Shown here one piece after another: positions 53,358 through 64,000 of a DNA stretch of 64,000 bases. Positions within the stretch are counted from its first letter, which is position 1. Each line of letters begins with the position of its first letter. Position numbers and translations under genes: made by a program. The notes beneath the pieces are model-generated. The model saw nothing but the letters and a program-made list of their open reading frames with translations. It was not told where the DNA came from and made no database searches. This stretch comes from Reticulascus tulasneorum (taxonomy: Eukaryota > Ascomycota > Sordariomycetes > Glomerellales > Reticulascaceae), in NCBI GenBank assembly GCA_001557505.1, contig LSAX01000002.1, positions 3,782,001-3,846,000 on the forward strand, in the 5' to 3' direction.

Positions 53358-56300
53358 TGCATTAGGTATATAGCTGATTGAGAATCTCTACAGCTAATTA
53401 GAGTATTACCTACCTAGGTAGGTAGGATAGAGGCAGTTTGATGCTCACCTTGCTACACAGTAACAGCGCCAGGACCTTTATTTATTGTTGTTGCGTGGTG
53501 GGTACACCACAGATGCTCCATAGGTGGTCTGTGCCCGTTGTGGGCAGCCCGCATGGGCTGGAGCCACGAACAACACCAGGCAGCCCACCAAGAAGGCAAT
53601 CGTCTGCGTCTAGTTAACATGCCATAATTGCTGTCGGTGATGACACTCTTTTCCGCACCGTCGGTCAGATTTGGTGTGCCTTTTTCTAACGGGAAACTGG
53701 GAGAGTATAAAAAGGAAGCGAGACTGACACTCTTGTTGCGCTTGACATCGAAATATGTATCCTTGTATTCTGTGTAAACGACGATAGCAGACTTGCTACT
53801 GTGTTCAATCCTGGATAAGATTGATGGGTGACAGAACTTCTCTTATAATCAAGTCCTTCAATGACGTGCGTATGGCTGTCCCGCATGGCCTGAAAGTCAA
53901 TAAGCCGGGAATGCACTCTAATAAAGAGGCATATGTTTTCATCCTAATAATCTCTATTCTTACAGGCTCATATACTCAGTATAATATAAAGCTATATGAC
54001 TGCGGCGTGGTGTAAGCTATAAGCGATCTCTTGTAGCTTGCTTTCAAACCCAATCGGTCGATAGCACGCTAATAACCCTATCATAAAGGCAAACACTGAC
54101 CTACTCGAATACGCGTTTAGGGCAACAATTTCTGATATAGTTAGGAAAGCTAGCAGTTATGCCAGGCATCATCAGGGATATGCAGGTGGCCCGCCGAAAA
54201 TGGAGAGCGTCGGCTTGCAAGAAGCGGCACTTCAGATGGAGCCACATGTTCTATGCTGGTTACCACCAAACTCAATGAGGTCAAGACGACAGCACTGATT
54301 TGTAAAATTTCGTTTACACAGGTAGAATATCAATTGACAGCAGTCCCGTTAGATGTCGACTGTTGGTTTGAAGGTAGCCATTCTCCACGCGGGTCACGGC
54401 GATTAACATCGCACTAATGGATCCTTACAGCTTATTCAGTTATATATGAGTTCACAAATGGGAGTCCCCTGTACGCAGTCGATGCCCTGCTTGCAGAAAA
54501 CCAATTAGCACTGAACGGATACGGCTAGCGGTACGTTTCAAAAACTGATGAAGCGAACATTGATCTGTTCTTGGTCGCTTGCTGGTGTGTCTGAGATAGC
54601 CCGTGGCTGTACGTTGCTTGAAGATAGTCTCTCCATGCGTCTCATGAATGATATCATTCCGGTGAGCTAAGAAACGACCAAACATGATTGCGGCTGGAAT
54701 CGTGGGGGACTGGCAGAGATAAAGTGGCGTGTTTCTGGAATCCTTGGCTGCGGCTGAGATGGCCTCCTTGGGGGTTAGATTTGCAGTGGGAAAAAGATCC
54801 CTGGATGGGGAGCGCCATGTGGCATTTTGAGAGCCTTAGGATATGATATCGGATCATTTTATTAGGTTTTAAATGCCTCATTCCCGTGCTGGCTACCTGA
54901 GCAAACCGCCAATAATTTACTTGTTGAATTTGCATCTAATAACTGGTGACTTGTAGGGCAGGATATTATGGGGGCTTTGCGCGGGAGTGTCAGTGTAAGC
55001 CCCGGCGGCCGCCGACAAAAGGAGTGGGATAACTAACCCCACGCGTGAAAAAGTGGTAATTGAAGATGACTTCATTTTGATCTTTGTTCAATGCTCATGA
55101 AACTGCCGGCTTCACAATCAGACATCGCATTTCTCCCAGAGAAACTAAAACTCGGGGCTCCGTTCCAGAACACGTGGCCCACTGGTTCAGAGATCCAAGA
55201 TCGAGATGGGTTGGTAGCGTCCAGTACGGACTAGTCAGGGGGCGCTCACAATGCTAGTCTAACTCGGAATGCCGCTTCGGGCATAACCCAAGATGGAGCG
55301 GATGTCCACTCACTCCACCTATTCAGACTGACCAGGCCTGGTCAATCGGGGAAACCGGACCTAGCAATCCCTTAAATTGCGCGAGTATTAGCGAGTTTGC
55401 TGTGCCACGTCCCTACCGCCCTATCTTAGCCCAAGCTCGCCCAAAGGGGAGCGTCTTGCTGCAAAGGCAACAAGGGACACCTGTATTGCAGATCACGACG
55501 ATCGTTAAGGCTCGTCAGGCACACGGATGAGGCAGGAGGAGGAGAGCTGAGTATGCACTGCAGATTAGGCGTTGTTTCCTGCTTATCCGGGAATTCCATT
55601 AAAGCCACGAAAAGTTGATGCTAATTCATCAATTCTTTACTTGTTCGCTCTAGTTGAAGTCCAGTCTCCGAGATCAGGCCACAACGTCTAAAACGTATTG
55701 CCACTATCCCTTATTAGTACTATTCAGCTTCTACACTATGATTATGGTAGACAATAGACTCAGTTTTCGCTTCTCTCCACGTGGCACATCAGCTCATATC
55801 ATGAATCGGACGCAAAACTCTATCCGCATCTTGACTCGATCTCACGCTAGATTCCTTCCAGTCCGTGCTTCTCAGTGAAACGAACCCGAATCCTGCAGCA
55901 AAATCGATAAGCACAAATGACTGATCCGGCACCAAGTTTCGAACGTCCCCGCGTCTACAGGCTCATTCCCCCATCTCGAACTCGGGTGTCCGCGATGTGA
56001 CCCCCATGGGTTCGTGCTGACCTGCTTTAGCGTGTTGGAGAGTCTGCAGCCCCTGGACTGGCGTCCAGCCAAGCCCGAATTGAAATCGAATTGCATCGTA
56101 GTCGTAGGGCAGCTGGGCCATTTATCTATCCCCCTGGTCCCCACCACCCAATTCGATGTGTTCCCGTCCCTCACTCGATCTCTCGGGTCCAATGACTACC
56201 CAATCCCGCCGTGCCCAGCTGTGCAATTTGACTGTGGGCCAATCCACGTTCAACGACCGACAATCACCCAACGTTTTCGTCGCGACCGCTATGCGAATGG

Positions 56301-56363
56301 CAGCGACGAACTTCGAGACGCCTCTGTCCCCCCGGTAGACTGATACCCACACTTGCGGCGACG
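53358..56363. other. Gene-poor 3 kb
   Basis: No supported gene. It holds an 18-nt palindrome (53407-53424) and a TATAAAA element near 53706 followed by a 63-codon frame at 53824 that has a hydrophobic stretch but no other coding sign. No transposon termini or reverse-transcriptase/transposase fragments seen. Confidence 0.5.
53407..53424. repeat. 18-nt perfect palindrome (TACCTACCTAGGTAGGTA)
   Basis: A perfect inverted repeat built from AGGT/ACCT units, 50 nt upstream of the start codon at 53357. It may be a regulatory site or a short cruciform. Confidence 0.8.
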
Positions 56364-57685
56364 ATGGCCGACTCGATCTTGTCCCTGCTGGGGAAGGTCG
56401 ACAACCTCAGCGATCCCGAGCCGGCGCTGAATAGGCGACCGGCCGTCATCGGCTTGACGACTTCATTTCTGATACTTGCCTGGATGTGTGGCGCGTTTCG
56501 AATTTACATTCGTTTTGTTGTTGCCAAATGTCCTGGATGGGATGACTTTTTTGTCGTACTGGTTATGGTGGGTGAACTTGATGATGGCGACCGGACCTCC
56601 TTAGCTGACATCAGTTGCATAGCTTTCAAACGTTGTAGGAGCAGTTGGCGTGGTATTGGGTTCGTAACCCCTCCTCTGACGATGGGTAATGGTCGCTAAC
56701 AGTCATTGGCAGCGTTGGATCATGGATTAGGAAAGCATTTCCTGTTGCTCTCATTCAGCGAGAAGTCGGAATTCATCAAGGTATGTCCTCCGAGTCCAGC
56801 CATACCATCGACGCGGAATCGAAAAGCTAATACATGTCCGATCAGTCATTCTACCTCGCGAACGCCGCCTATCCAATGTCAACGGCCTTCATAAAACTGG
56901 CTCTGCTATTCCAGTACCTTCGAATGTTTGAGAAGGGATCTGTCTCTCGATATATCACCATTGTCGTCATTGTCATCACGGCGCTCTGGGGATTGGCGTA
57001 TTCCTTCATTGCTTGGGTTCCTTGCATCCCCGTTGCGGCCTATTGGGACTGGAGTGTTGTCGCCAAGGCGCGGTATGGATTCGGGTCGCACAATGCGGTG
57101 GTATTTGCCCGCACTTACGAAAGCCACGTCGGGATGAATGCGGTCCTTGATTTCGTGGTCTTTGCCCTGCCTATCCCCATGATGTTCCAGCCTAATCTCC
57201 GCGGGAGGTCTCGCGTCGGATTGTTTTGTTTAGTAGTCATGGGCGGCTTGTAAGTCTCGCGTGAAGCCTATTCCTCAACGGGTGCACCGATCTAACCGGA
57301 TATCAGGGTCGTTATGCTATCCATCTGGCGCCTTGTAAGCATTGCTCAAACAAGAGCAGGAACATATCCCACGCTTGATCCAAGCTGGTACGGCTGTGCA
57401 CCGATAGTGCTTGCAGCTCTCGAGGTGGACATGGCAACCATCTGCGCATCACTCCCCGTCTTTTGGCCGGTTCTGGAAAAGAACATAGGCATGATATTTG
57501 TCACCCGCGAAGTCAAGGTGACGCGAGAAATTCGACGATTCAGCACGCTCGATGATGAGGCTGAGCTATATACCCTGCCTCCTCTGGAAGATGATAAGAG
57601 GCGCAATAGAGACTCGTTTGTTCGCTGGCATGCGGACCCGTTGAGCAAACCGAAAGCAACAAAGACGGAGATTGCGGTTGGGTAG
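56364..57685 (+). CDS. Fungal rhodopsin-like seven-pass membrane protein (PTH11-related group)
   Basis: Model join(56364..56567,56623..56652,56703..56780,56846..57249,57307..57685), 364 residues. Exon 2 is only 30 nt. Typical family order: helix 1 GLTTSFLILAWMCGAFRIYIRF, the CPGWDDFFVVLVM motif, HGLGKHF after helix 2, ANAAYPMSTAFIKLALLFQYLR, RYITIVVIVITALWGLAYSF, MNAVLDFVVFALPIPMMF with LPIP, then VVMGGLVVMLSIWRLV. A charged cytosolic tail follows. Plasma-membrane sensors are the usual suggestion for this group, without a known ligand. Exon 2/3 borders (56652/56703) were chosen to keep the VGAVGVSLAALDHGLGKHF junction. Confidence 0.87.
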
Positions 57686-59337
57686 GAGGTGGATGGTTAG
57701 GGGGATGGGACTTAATGACATATCATAAGCCAACTGATCTTACGAATGCTCAGGCCCGTAACGAAAAATAAACAAATATTCTCACTGTTCATATCACGTC
57801 TTCTGGTAGCCACCGAATCGCATCCTGGCCGTAGGAAGGCCTGGAGGGTGAACTGTCAATGTATGAGATATCTTGCTGCGAGGCGGTCTCTTCCGTGAAA
57901 TGGGAACTATGGTGAAGGAAGCCGGCCTATGCTTCCTCAGTAAGGTCACTAGTCAAACCAGGCTTAGATGTGGTCCCGACTTCAAAACCTCGGTTTCCAT
58001 TTGGAGGACGATGAAATGACTCGGTCAACTGATCGTTTTCGCAGAGATCTTCCTACTAAATAGAACACAATGCGGCAACCGTCAATTGCTCGGAGCGAGC
58101 CTCGGAAGGAGCCTCGGAATGAAATTCTCACAGTCGTTTCGAGCAGGACAAGCCAGGGAACCTGACCTCGATCTGAAGCGTCCCCACTAGATTTACGCAA
58201 CCGGAGTCGGAAAATGGTGATATGAATAATGCAAGGGATCCATGCGTTTCCCTGTTACGTTCGGACTGCCGCCCCTGGCATTGCCAATCTCTTGTGCCGT
58301 AGCCGCGTGGCATGGACTGACTGCGCCCAACCTCTAATCGGACTGCGGCCATATCCCCGCTTGACCCCGAAGAACTCGTGCACATAGGGTTGGATTCAAC
58401 ATCGTCGATATTGAGCCGCAAATCGTCATCCCCATCTTTTCATCCAAAATCTAGTCCCCACGTGTATCTTCGCCGTTACCCGTCCCTCCAAGATGCGACC
58501 ACGCTGGAGGTCTGCCCACCACCTCTAAGCTTGTGAATAAGGCTTTCATTCAAACCATACAACGAAAGGACACCATAGGTTCACTTCTCTTGGGTGGTGG
58601 AGGCGGTTGCTCATCGGCCATTGCATGTGTGTGTGTGAGCCCCCTGAATATTGGGCCGTCAGGCGCCCTTCACTATTTAAGCTACCTGTATTATATGTGG
58701 GAGACTGCATTGCCCTTGACTGATTGCGCACGCTTAAAGAGACCAATCAATGGGCCATCTTTGCGAGCAATGATGCCTTGCGACAGAGTCCATTCAAAAG
58801 TTGCGAAAGATATTCAAGAATCCGTTCACGTATTGTAGCAACTCAGAAGTGGGTCTGGGGAATACGGCCATACTCGTGTTCCCTCGTATTCGTCATACTG
58901 TTTCGCTTCTCTTCTTGGCCCCGACACCCCGTCGACAGTCCGGCACAAGCTTTAGGAGCCGCAGCTAAGCAATATCCTACGCGGACTGCGCAAGACTCGT
59001 AGACCAATTTAAAGTATTGACCAGACGCTGGCCCTTGATTGGTCAATGTGTAACTGTTGTATCGACAATGCAAACAGTTGCCCCAGGCACGGTGGGGGCA
59101 CTAAGACGTCGAATGATGAAGTAAAGCAGCTTGGGAGATTCTACATAAGTGGTGCCTGAGTCGCCCTTGATGAAGATTATAAAGTACAAGAGCTGGATTG
59201 AGTTGAATGATATAATCCTACGCCCTGCCAAATATCCTCTATCGCTACCTACATCGCAACAGCAACGAGGCAAACCACCCCCGAATCCCATTAAGCTCAT
59301 ATATAATTCATTGCTTGCCTACCGGGAAATCAAGACC
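57686..59337. other. Intergenic 1.65 kb
   Basis: No supported gene; short frames only. Confidence 0.5.
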
Positions 59338-60384
59338 ATGGCCGACACCGACACATCTTTCCACTTCTACAGATACAATCCGTCCTTGCCAGCGGCAGTC
59401 ATCTTCGCGGTTTTGTTCCTCGCATCTGCGATCTACCACTCTTTCCAAATAGCCCGAAACAAGACATGGTACTTCATTCCCTTTGTGATCGGCTGTCTCT
59501 GTAAGCATCTTCCTATATCGTTATGCGTAGTCTGTTTGGTCTTTTCTAATCTAGGAAATATCAGTTGAGGCGGTCGGCTATGTAGGACGGGCTTTGTCAG
59601 CACAGCAAGCCCCCGACTTCACACTCGTACCGTACATCATGCAGTCCATCTTGATTCTGCTCGGTCCAACCCTCTTCGCCGCGTCCATCTACATGATCCT
59701 CGGCCGCCTCATCCGCCTCCTCGACGCCGATTCTTACTCTATGATCCGACCAAACTGGCTTACAAAGATATTTGTTCTGGGTGATGTGCTGTCCTTCTTG
59801 GCCCAAAGCGGAGGTGAGCAGTTCCAAGCTCCTAGACGCTAAGCAGTGAAGGAAACCAAATTCTCACATTATGAAATATAGGAGGTGGCATGCTTGCGCA
59901 AGCCAAGTCAGATGACGATGTCAAGCGTGGTCAAAATATCATCATTGTCGGTCTTGGCATTCAGATCCTCTTCTTCGGCTTCTTCATGATCGTCACGCTC
60001 GTCTTTCACCTACGCATATCCAGGCAGCCCACGAACAAGGCCGACATACTGCGAGCACCTTGGAAGCACCTCATATATGTTTTGTACTTGACGAGCTTCT
60101 TCATCCTGATTCGATCAGTGTTCCGAGTGGCAGAGTATATCATGGGCTCTGACGGAGATCTGCAAGCCAAGGAGTATTACATCTACATCTTTGACGCGCT
60201 ATTGATGTTCATTGTTGTGGCAATGTTCAACTTCTTTCATCCCAGCCGCGTTATTAATCGAAATTCTGGCATGGCTCGTGTCGCCAGCTTGGATGGACTC
60301 GAGGAAGGATATACGATGGGCAACCGACAGCCGAAGAATCGAGATCGGTATGAGCACCACACAAGCACGGCTTATGGCGCCTAG
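59338..60384 (+). CDS. RTA1-like membrane protein
   Basis: Model join(59338..59500,59565..59813,59882..60384), 304 residues, phases consistent. Seven hydrophobic helices with the RTA1-family marks FEAVGYVGRALS, PYIMQSILILLGPTLFAASIYMILGRLI, FVLGDVLSFLAQSGGGGMLA, then HLIYVLYLTSFFILIRSVFRVAEYIMG and FDALLMFIVVAMFNFFHPSR. Relatives (yeast Rta1/Rsb1, Candida Rta2/Rta3) affect lipid asymmetry and resistance to membrane-active drugs. It lies 1.6 kb upstream of an Upc2-like regulator. Confidence 0.92.
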
Positions 60385-61976
60385 CTGAAGGATGCACCAA
60401 TGTTTTAATGATTTGGGAGTTATCGACACAGTCATGTCAGTCCAAAAGATTTAAAGTTGAAAGAAGTATATGGAATCATTGGCTGAGCCAAAGTTTCGGT
60501 TGGAGATTTTGGGTCAAAGATTCATCAGGAGTTATACTGGGGTATTTATTCAGACAGGGTCTGTTTACGTGGTTTTGGACAAGGCAATCATACAGACAGT
60601 TATTATCACCGCCAGCTCTTGATTTCTGTCCTTGGAGCATACATAAGCGCTAAACAGTGTTTTCCATCCCTATTGAGCATAAGTTGCGTGTTCCATTAGA
60701 GTTCTTTAGTGGCCCGACTGGACAAAGCAATAGAAGCTGCCTTTTTGTTACAACCCTTTCTAGGATTGCCCAGTTACTTTTACACAGTAGCATATCCCGT
60801 GAAGCTAGAACGCTTGCCTAGAACAGATCGATGCTACAAGGAACCAGCTTGACGTGTGGTGCCGAGAGATTGCGACTGACATGGACACCACTTTTGAATG
60901 CAGGTAGTTCCGCCTTTAGTAAATAGTGATTCTTGATAATACACTACCCACTCGATGGCGATAAATGTTTTGCTGAATACGCGTTCCATATAGGGAAATA
61001 GGCCACACGCAATAACTGGCATTGCATGAAGGCTGCACTTAGTACCTGAAGAGTCCAAGTGATACCGCTTATCATCCCGAGTTCGTGTTGCGGGGGCCGT
61101 TCGCAGAATGCCTCGCGGGCAGCCGTGCTTGACCTAGTACCCATCTAAATGAGTCCGCAAACTATTTGCCCAAGCTCCACGTAGGGCTGTGGTGTGGAGA
61201 TTGAAGCTGGGGGGTGGGTGACGTAAAGCAAAGGCTGAGCAGAGGACGAAAAGGAACGGAGAGATCGGAAATCCCGAAGAATTGCTATTGATAGCCCCCC
61301 ACCGTACAAGAAACCGTCCGCAGCATCGATGACGAATGAAGTCGAGAGAGGGAGGGCAAGCAGGCAGAGAACATCGGACCCATTCTTAGTTTTGCCTTGT
61401 TCCCCAAGCACGGTTAACCACCTCAACGGCACAATGCACCCAAAGGTAGGGAACTCAGGTTAGTATAAAGTATGGTAGGGAGACATGATGACATGACATG
61501 GCATGGCATGACCCCTTTTCCTGGCATCCACTGCTCGGGTTCTTTTTCATGGAGACCCACCTTTTTTGACTTATTACCTGAAGGTCGACAGGCGCCCCCC
61601 ACTCTTTAGTCTTCCAGGGTGAAACAGCTAGCAGAGGGCCATGTGGTTGGTGCGGCCATTTTGAAGGGCTTGCGATTCGTATTGACTCTCAGCTCGACCA
61701 ATCTGCAGTAAATAAGTCGTCGATTCCATGTTGCATGCTGCCCTAATTGTTCCAGGAAGACTTGCTGTCGCTTAATTGCTTGCTTGTTGATTTCCTTGCT
61801 CTCCTCTGTCCAGTCTTGCAGGATACAAAGGCCAAGGGTGGGGTGCTCACGGCCACACACCTCCAACTGCCGATCGCCGACTGCCGCCCCTCAGTCCCTA
61901 GCCAGCTGGTTGAACCCCCCTTCTGCGCGTCAAGCCTTGCGACTAGAGAGGATTGTCAGGCGGCAATCTGGGAAAC
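60385..61976. other. Intergenic 1.6 kb
   Basis: Promoter side of the Upc2-like gene. A short ACATG/GCATG-rich stretch lies at about 61483-61510. No gene seen. Confidence 0.5.
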
Positions 61977-63367
61977 ATGCCGCGCCTTGGCTACAGGAAG
62001 TCACGAGGCGGGTGCGCGAGATGTAAACAGAGACGGGTCAAAGTACGGCGCTCACAGAGCGAATCTGCTGCATGCTGTGAGAGACTGCTAACGCATCTGG
62101 GCAGTGTGATGAGAACACTCCCTGCAGCGCCTGCGTAAGGCACGGGGCGCAATGCAGCCTCTCTGCTGGAACGGGAACACCAACTGCCCAGTCCTCCTCG
62201 GGCGAACATAGGAGTGGCTCGAGGGCTTCAAGCACGGCCAGAGATGAATCTAGACCCGGTCGCAGGAGACGCCAGGCATCCGATGTTACTCTGGCAGATC
62301 ACGACAACAGTTCGCCGAGTCAACTGCTTTCCGACTTGAGCTTATCCCTATCTACTGCATTGACTCCGGAGCAGCTCTCCTCGCCCCCGGCAGACACAGC
62401 GTATCACATCCCCTACTTCACCAAGTTCCCCGGCATCCAGAACGAGTCCGTATGTCCCAACACGTGGATCACGGACCTTGAACTCATGCATCACTACGCC
62501 ACCATCACCTGTCTGACTCTCCCTAGGGCAAAGGAAGCCATTATCTTGCCTATTTGGCAGTTTGAGATTCCGGCCCTGGCTCTGGAACATGTCTTCCTGA
62601 TGCATCAGGTACTCGCCTTGGCTGCCCTGCATCTGGCTCATCTTCACCCCGAACGCAGAGACAGGTATACGCTGCACGCCTCACGCCATCAGAACAGAGC
62701 CATCGCCGGAGTAAGGCTAGCTCTGAGCCATATTAATGCTGAGAACTGCCATGCGCTCTTTGCGGCCTCGGTGTTCTTACTGCTTGGCGCCTACGCCGCA
62801 TTCCCATACGCCGAAAGCGAATCCGGCCAGCCGACCATCGATGATGTCCTGGATGTCTTTTCCCTTGTTAGAGGCATGAACGAGATATTGCAGTCTAGTG
62901 AGGGGAACATCAGGAACGGCAGCTTCGGAAGTCTCTTCACGCAATCCGGGTCAGCAACGTCGACAGCGGTCATCGATACCATGCATGAGCAGTTGAAGGT
63001 GCTTCGCCAGCGCTTGGAGACAACGGAGCTGGATCCAGCCACCAAGCACTTGGTTCTAAATGAAGTCTCCGGCCTTCTGGACTGGATGCACTTCGCAAGT
63101 GTAACGACCACTCTTCCCGAGACCCGTGCGGTCTTCATCTGGCCAATTTCCGCATCTGAGGATTTCCTGAAGCTCATCCACCAACGCGATCCGGCCGCAC
63201 TGACGCTGCTTGCGCACTACTGTGTTCTGGTGCGGTCTACCGAGCTCGAATACTGGTTCACGGTGGGATGGGGTTCTGCTGCAGCTGCGGCGGTCGCGAG
63301 CAGTTTGGACCCAGCCTGGAGCGACGCTATCTCATGGCCATTAGCGGTGATCGGTGACCGCTTATAA
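61977..63367 (+). CDS. Zn2Cys6 regulator, sterol-uptake-control (Upc2)-like
   Basis: Model join(61977..62042,62105..63367), 442 residues. Intron 62043-62104 (GTACGG, CTAAC, GGGCAG) falls between the halves of the zinc cluster. The cluster is C13-x2-C16-x6-C23-x5-C29-x2-C32-x6-C39, preceded by a basic RKSRGG stretch. The C-terminal part matches the Upc2-like group: TWITDLELMHHYATITCLTLP, IWQFEIPALALEHVFLMHQVLALAALHLAHLHPERRDRY and ENCHALFAASVFLLLGAYAA. Upc2 proteins sense sterols; that this one does so is inference. Confidence 0.88.
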
Positions 63368-64000
63368 TGGCTGACTGCCGTTGAAGCTGTCATTGACACA
63401 GATCTGGCTTTGAAAATGTTGCGCTAGTCATCGTCTGACGACCCCTGGATCCTACTCCTGGCAAATCATGGCTGTGGTCCGTATACGTAGAGGATGTGGG
63501 CCTATCAGAAATGCATGAATTCGAGTTGATGCATTGCAAGCCGTCCAGATTTTCTCCATGACTCAGTCTGTGACGCGTGGATATTGGGACATCACTCTGG
63601 AGAATCCCGAGACTCGTATCACCGAAATATCATATGGAACAATGGGCCATCAGCAACTGCAAAAGAAACCACATTCAGTGGTCATGGCGCTATTTAGGGC
63701 TGTGGGATGAGATGGAATTCAGGGATACCCATGCGACGGGCCTCTTTCCAAAGCCTGGGTGTTCTGAGGATGGAAACCGAAACCGAGCTGCCAGGCTAAC
63801 CCGATTGACGCAAGGCGGAGGTTCCAGATTGTCACCCACATCAGAAAGTGCATCGCCACACTACACAGGACGCGATTGCGATTGCGCAGCTAAACTTTCG
63901 GAATCACGGTCAGCGGCATTGCAAATCATCGTTTCGGCAGTTCAGGGAAACCTGGTTAGTTCTCGCTCTTGCCTGCATCATCCCAGCAAACGGCCTGATA
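63368..64000. other. Intergenic to end of window
   Basis: No open frame of note; no feature seen. Confidence 0.5.

Noticed and set aside
53824..54015. 63-codon frame 110 nt downstream of a TATAAAA element
   Set aside because: Short, AT-rich, no secretion signal or splice support; not enough to call a gene.

Overview
This window comes from a filamentous ascomycete (Pezizomycotina) nuclear genome, most likely a plant-associated species. The evidence is dozens of short spliceosomal introns (about 45-90 nt, GTRNGY donors, CTRAY branch sites, YAG acceptors), fungus-specific families (Zn2Cys6 regulators, HET domain, RTA1-like, fungal rhodopsin-like membrane proteins, Ecp2/Hce2-like effector), and secreted plant-wall enzymes (CBM1-pectate lyase, AA9 monooxygenase, GH78 rhamnosidase). 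I cannot name the genus from the sequence alone. There are no operons, CRISPR arrays, rRNA or convincing tRNA genes, and I saw no intact transposon.

Layout. 1-15 kb is mostly housekeeping: the 3' part of pantoate-beta-alanine ligase, a peroxisomal-type glycerol-phosphate/dihydroxyacetone-phosphate acyltransferase, the RNase P/MRP subunit Pop4, a conserved fungal protein of unknown function, a four-pass membrane protein, an unusual Cys/His-repeat protein, an SDR reductase, a secreted periplasmic-binding-protein-like protein, and a 13-exon cytosolic tryptophanyl-tRNA synthetase. 15.7-32.2 kb is mixed: pectate lyase with CBM1, phospholipase D, an Ecp2-like secreted protein, a CmcJ/AsaB-like oxygenase-family protein, a HET-C2-type glycolipid transfer protein, a small six-cysteine secreted protein, an NmrA-like protein divergent from a Zn2Cys6 regulator, and an orphan secreted protein. 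34.4-45.7 kb holds an AA9 monooxygenase, a GH78 rhamnosidase, a convergent pair of flavoenzymes (FAD monooxygenase and BBE-like oxidase) and mannose-6-phosphate isomerase with a GC-AG intron. 46-64 kb holds a fungal transcription-factor-like protein, a membrane-anchored HET-domain protein with a tiny one-pass membrane protein behind it, an orphan protein, a rhodopsin-like membrane protein, an RTA1-like protein and an Upc2-like Zn2Cys6 regulator, separated by long gene-poor stretches.

How the genes fit together. The secreted pectin and cellulose enzymes and the effector-like proteins suggest a plant-tissue lifestyle. The GLTP/HET-C2 homologue and the HET-domain protein are both families used in fungal self/non-self recognition. 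RTA1-like plus Upc2-like proteins may form a membrane-lipid/sterol stress pair. Gene models were assembled by hand from reading frames, splice signals and family conservation. Phase and total length were checked for most multi-exon genes, but the 5' half of the gene at 46.0-48.1 kb remains unresolved.
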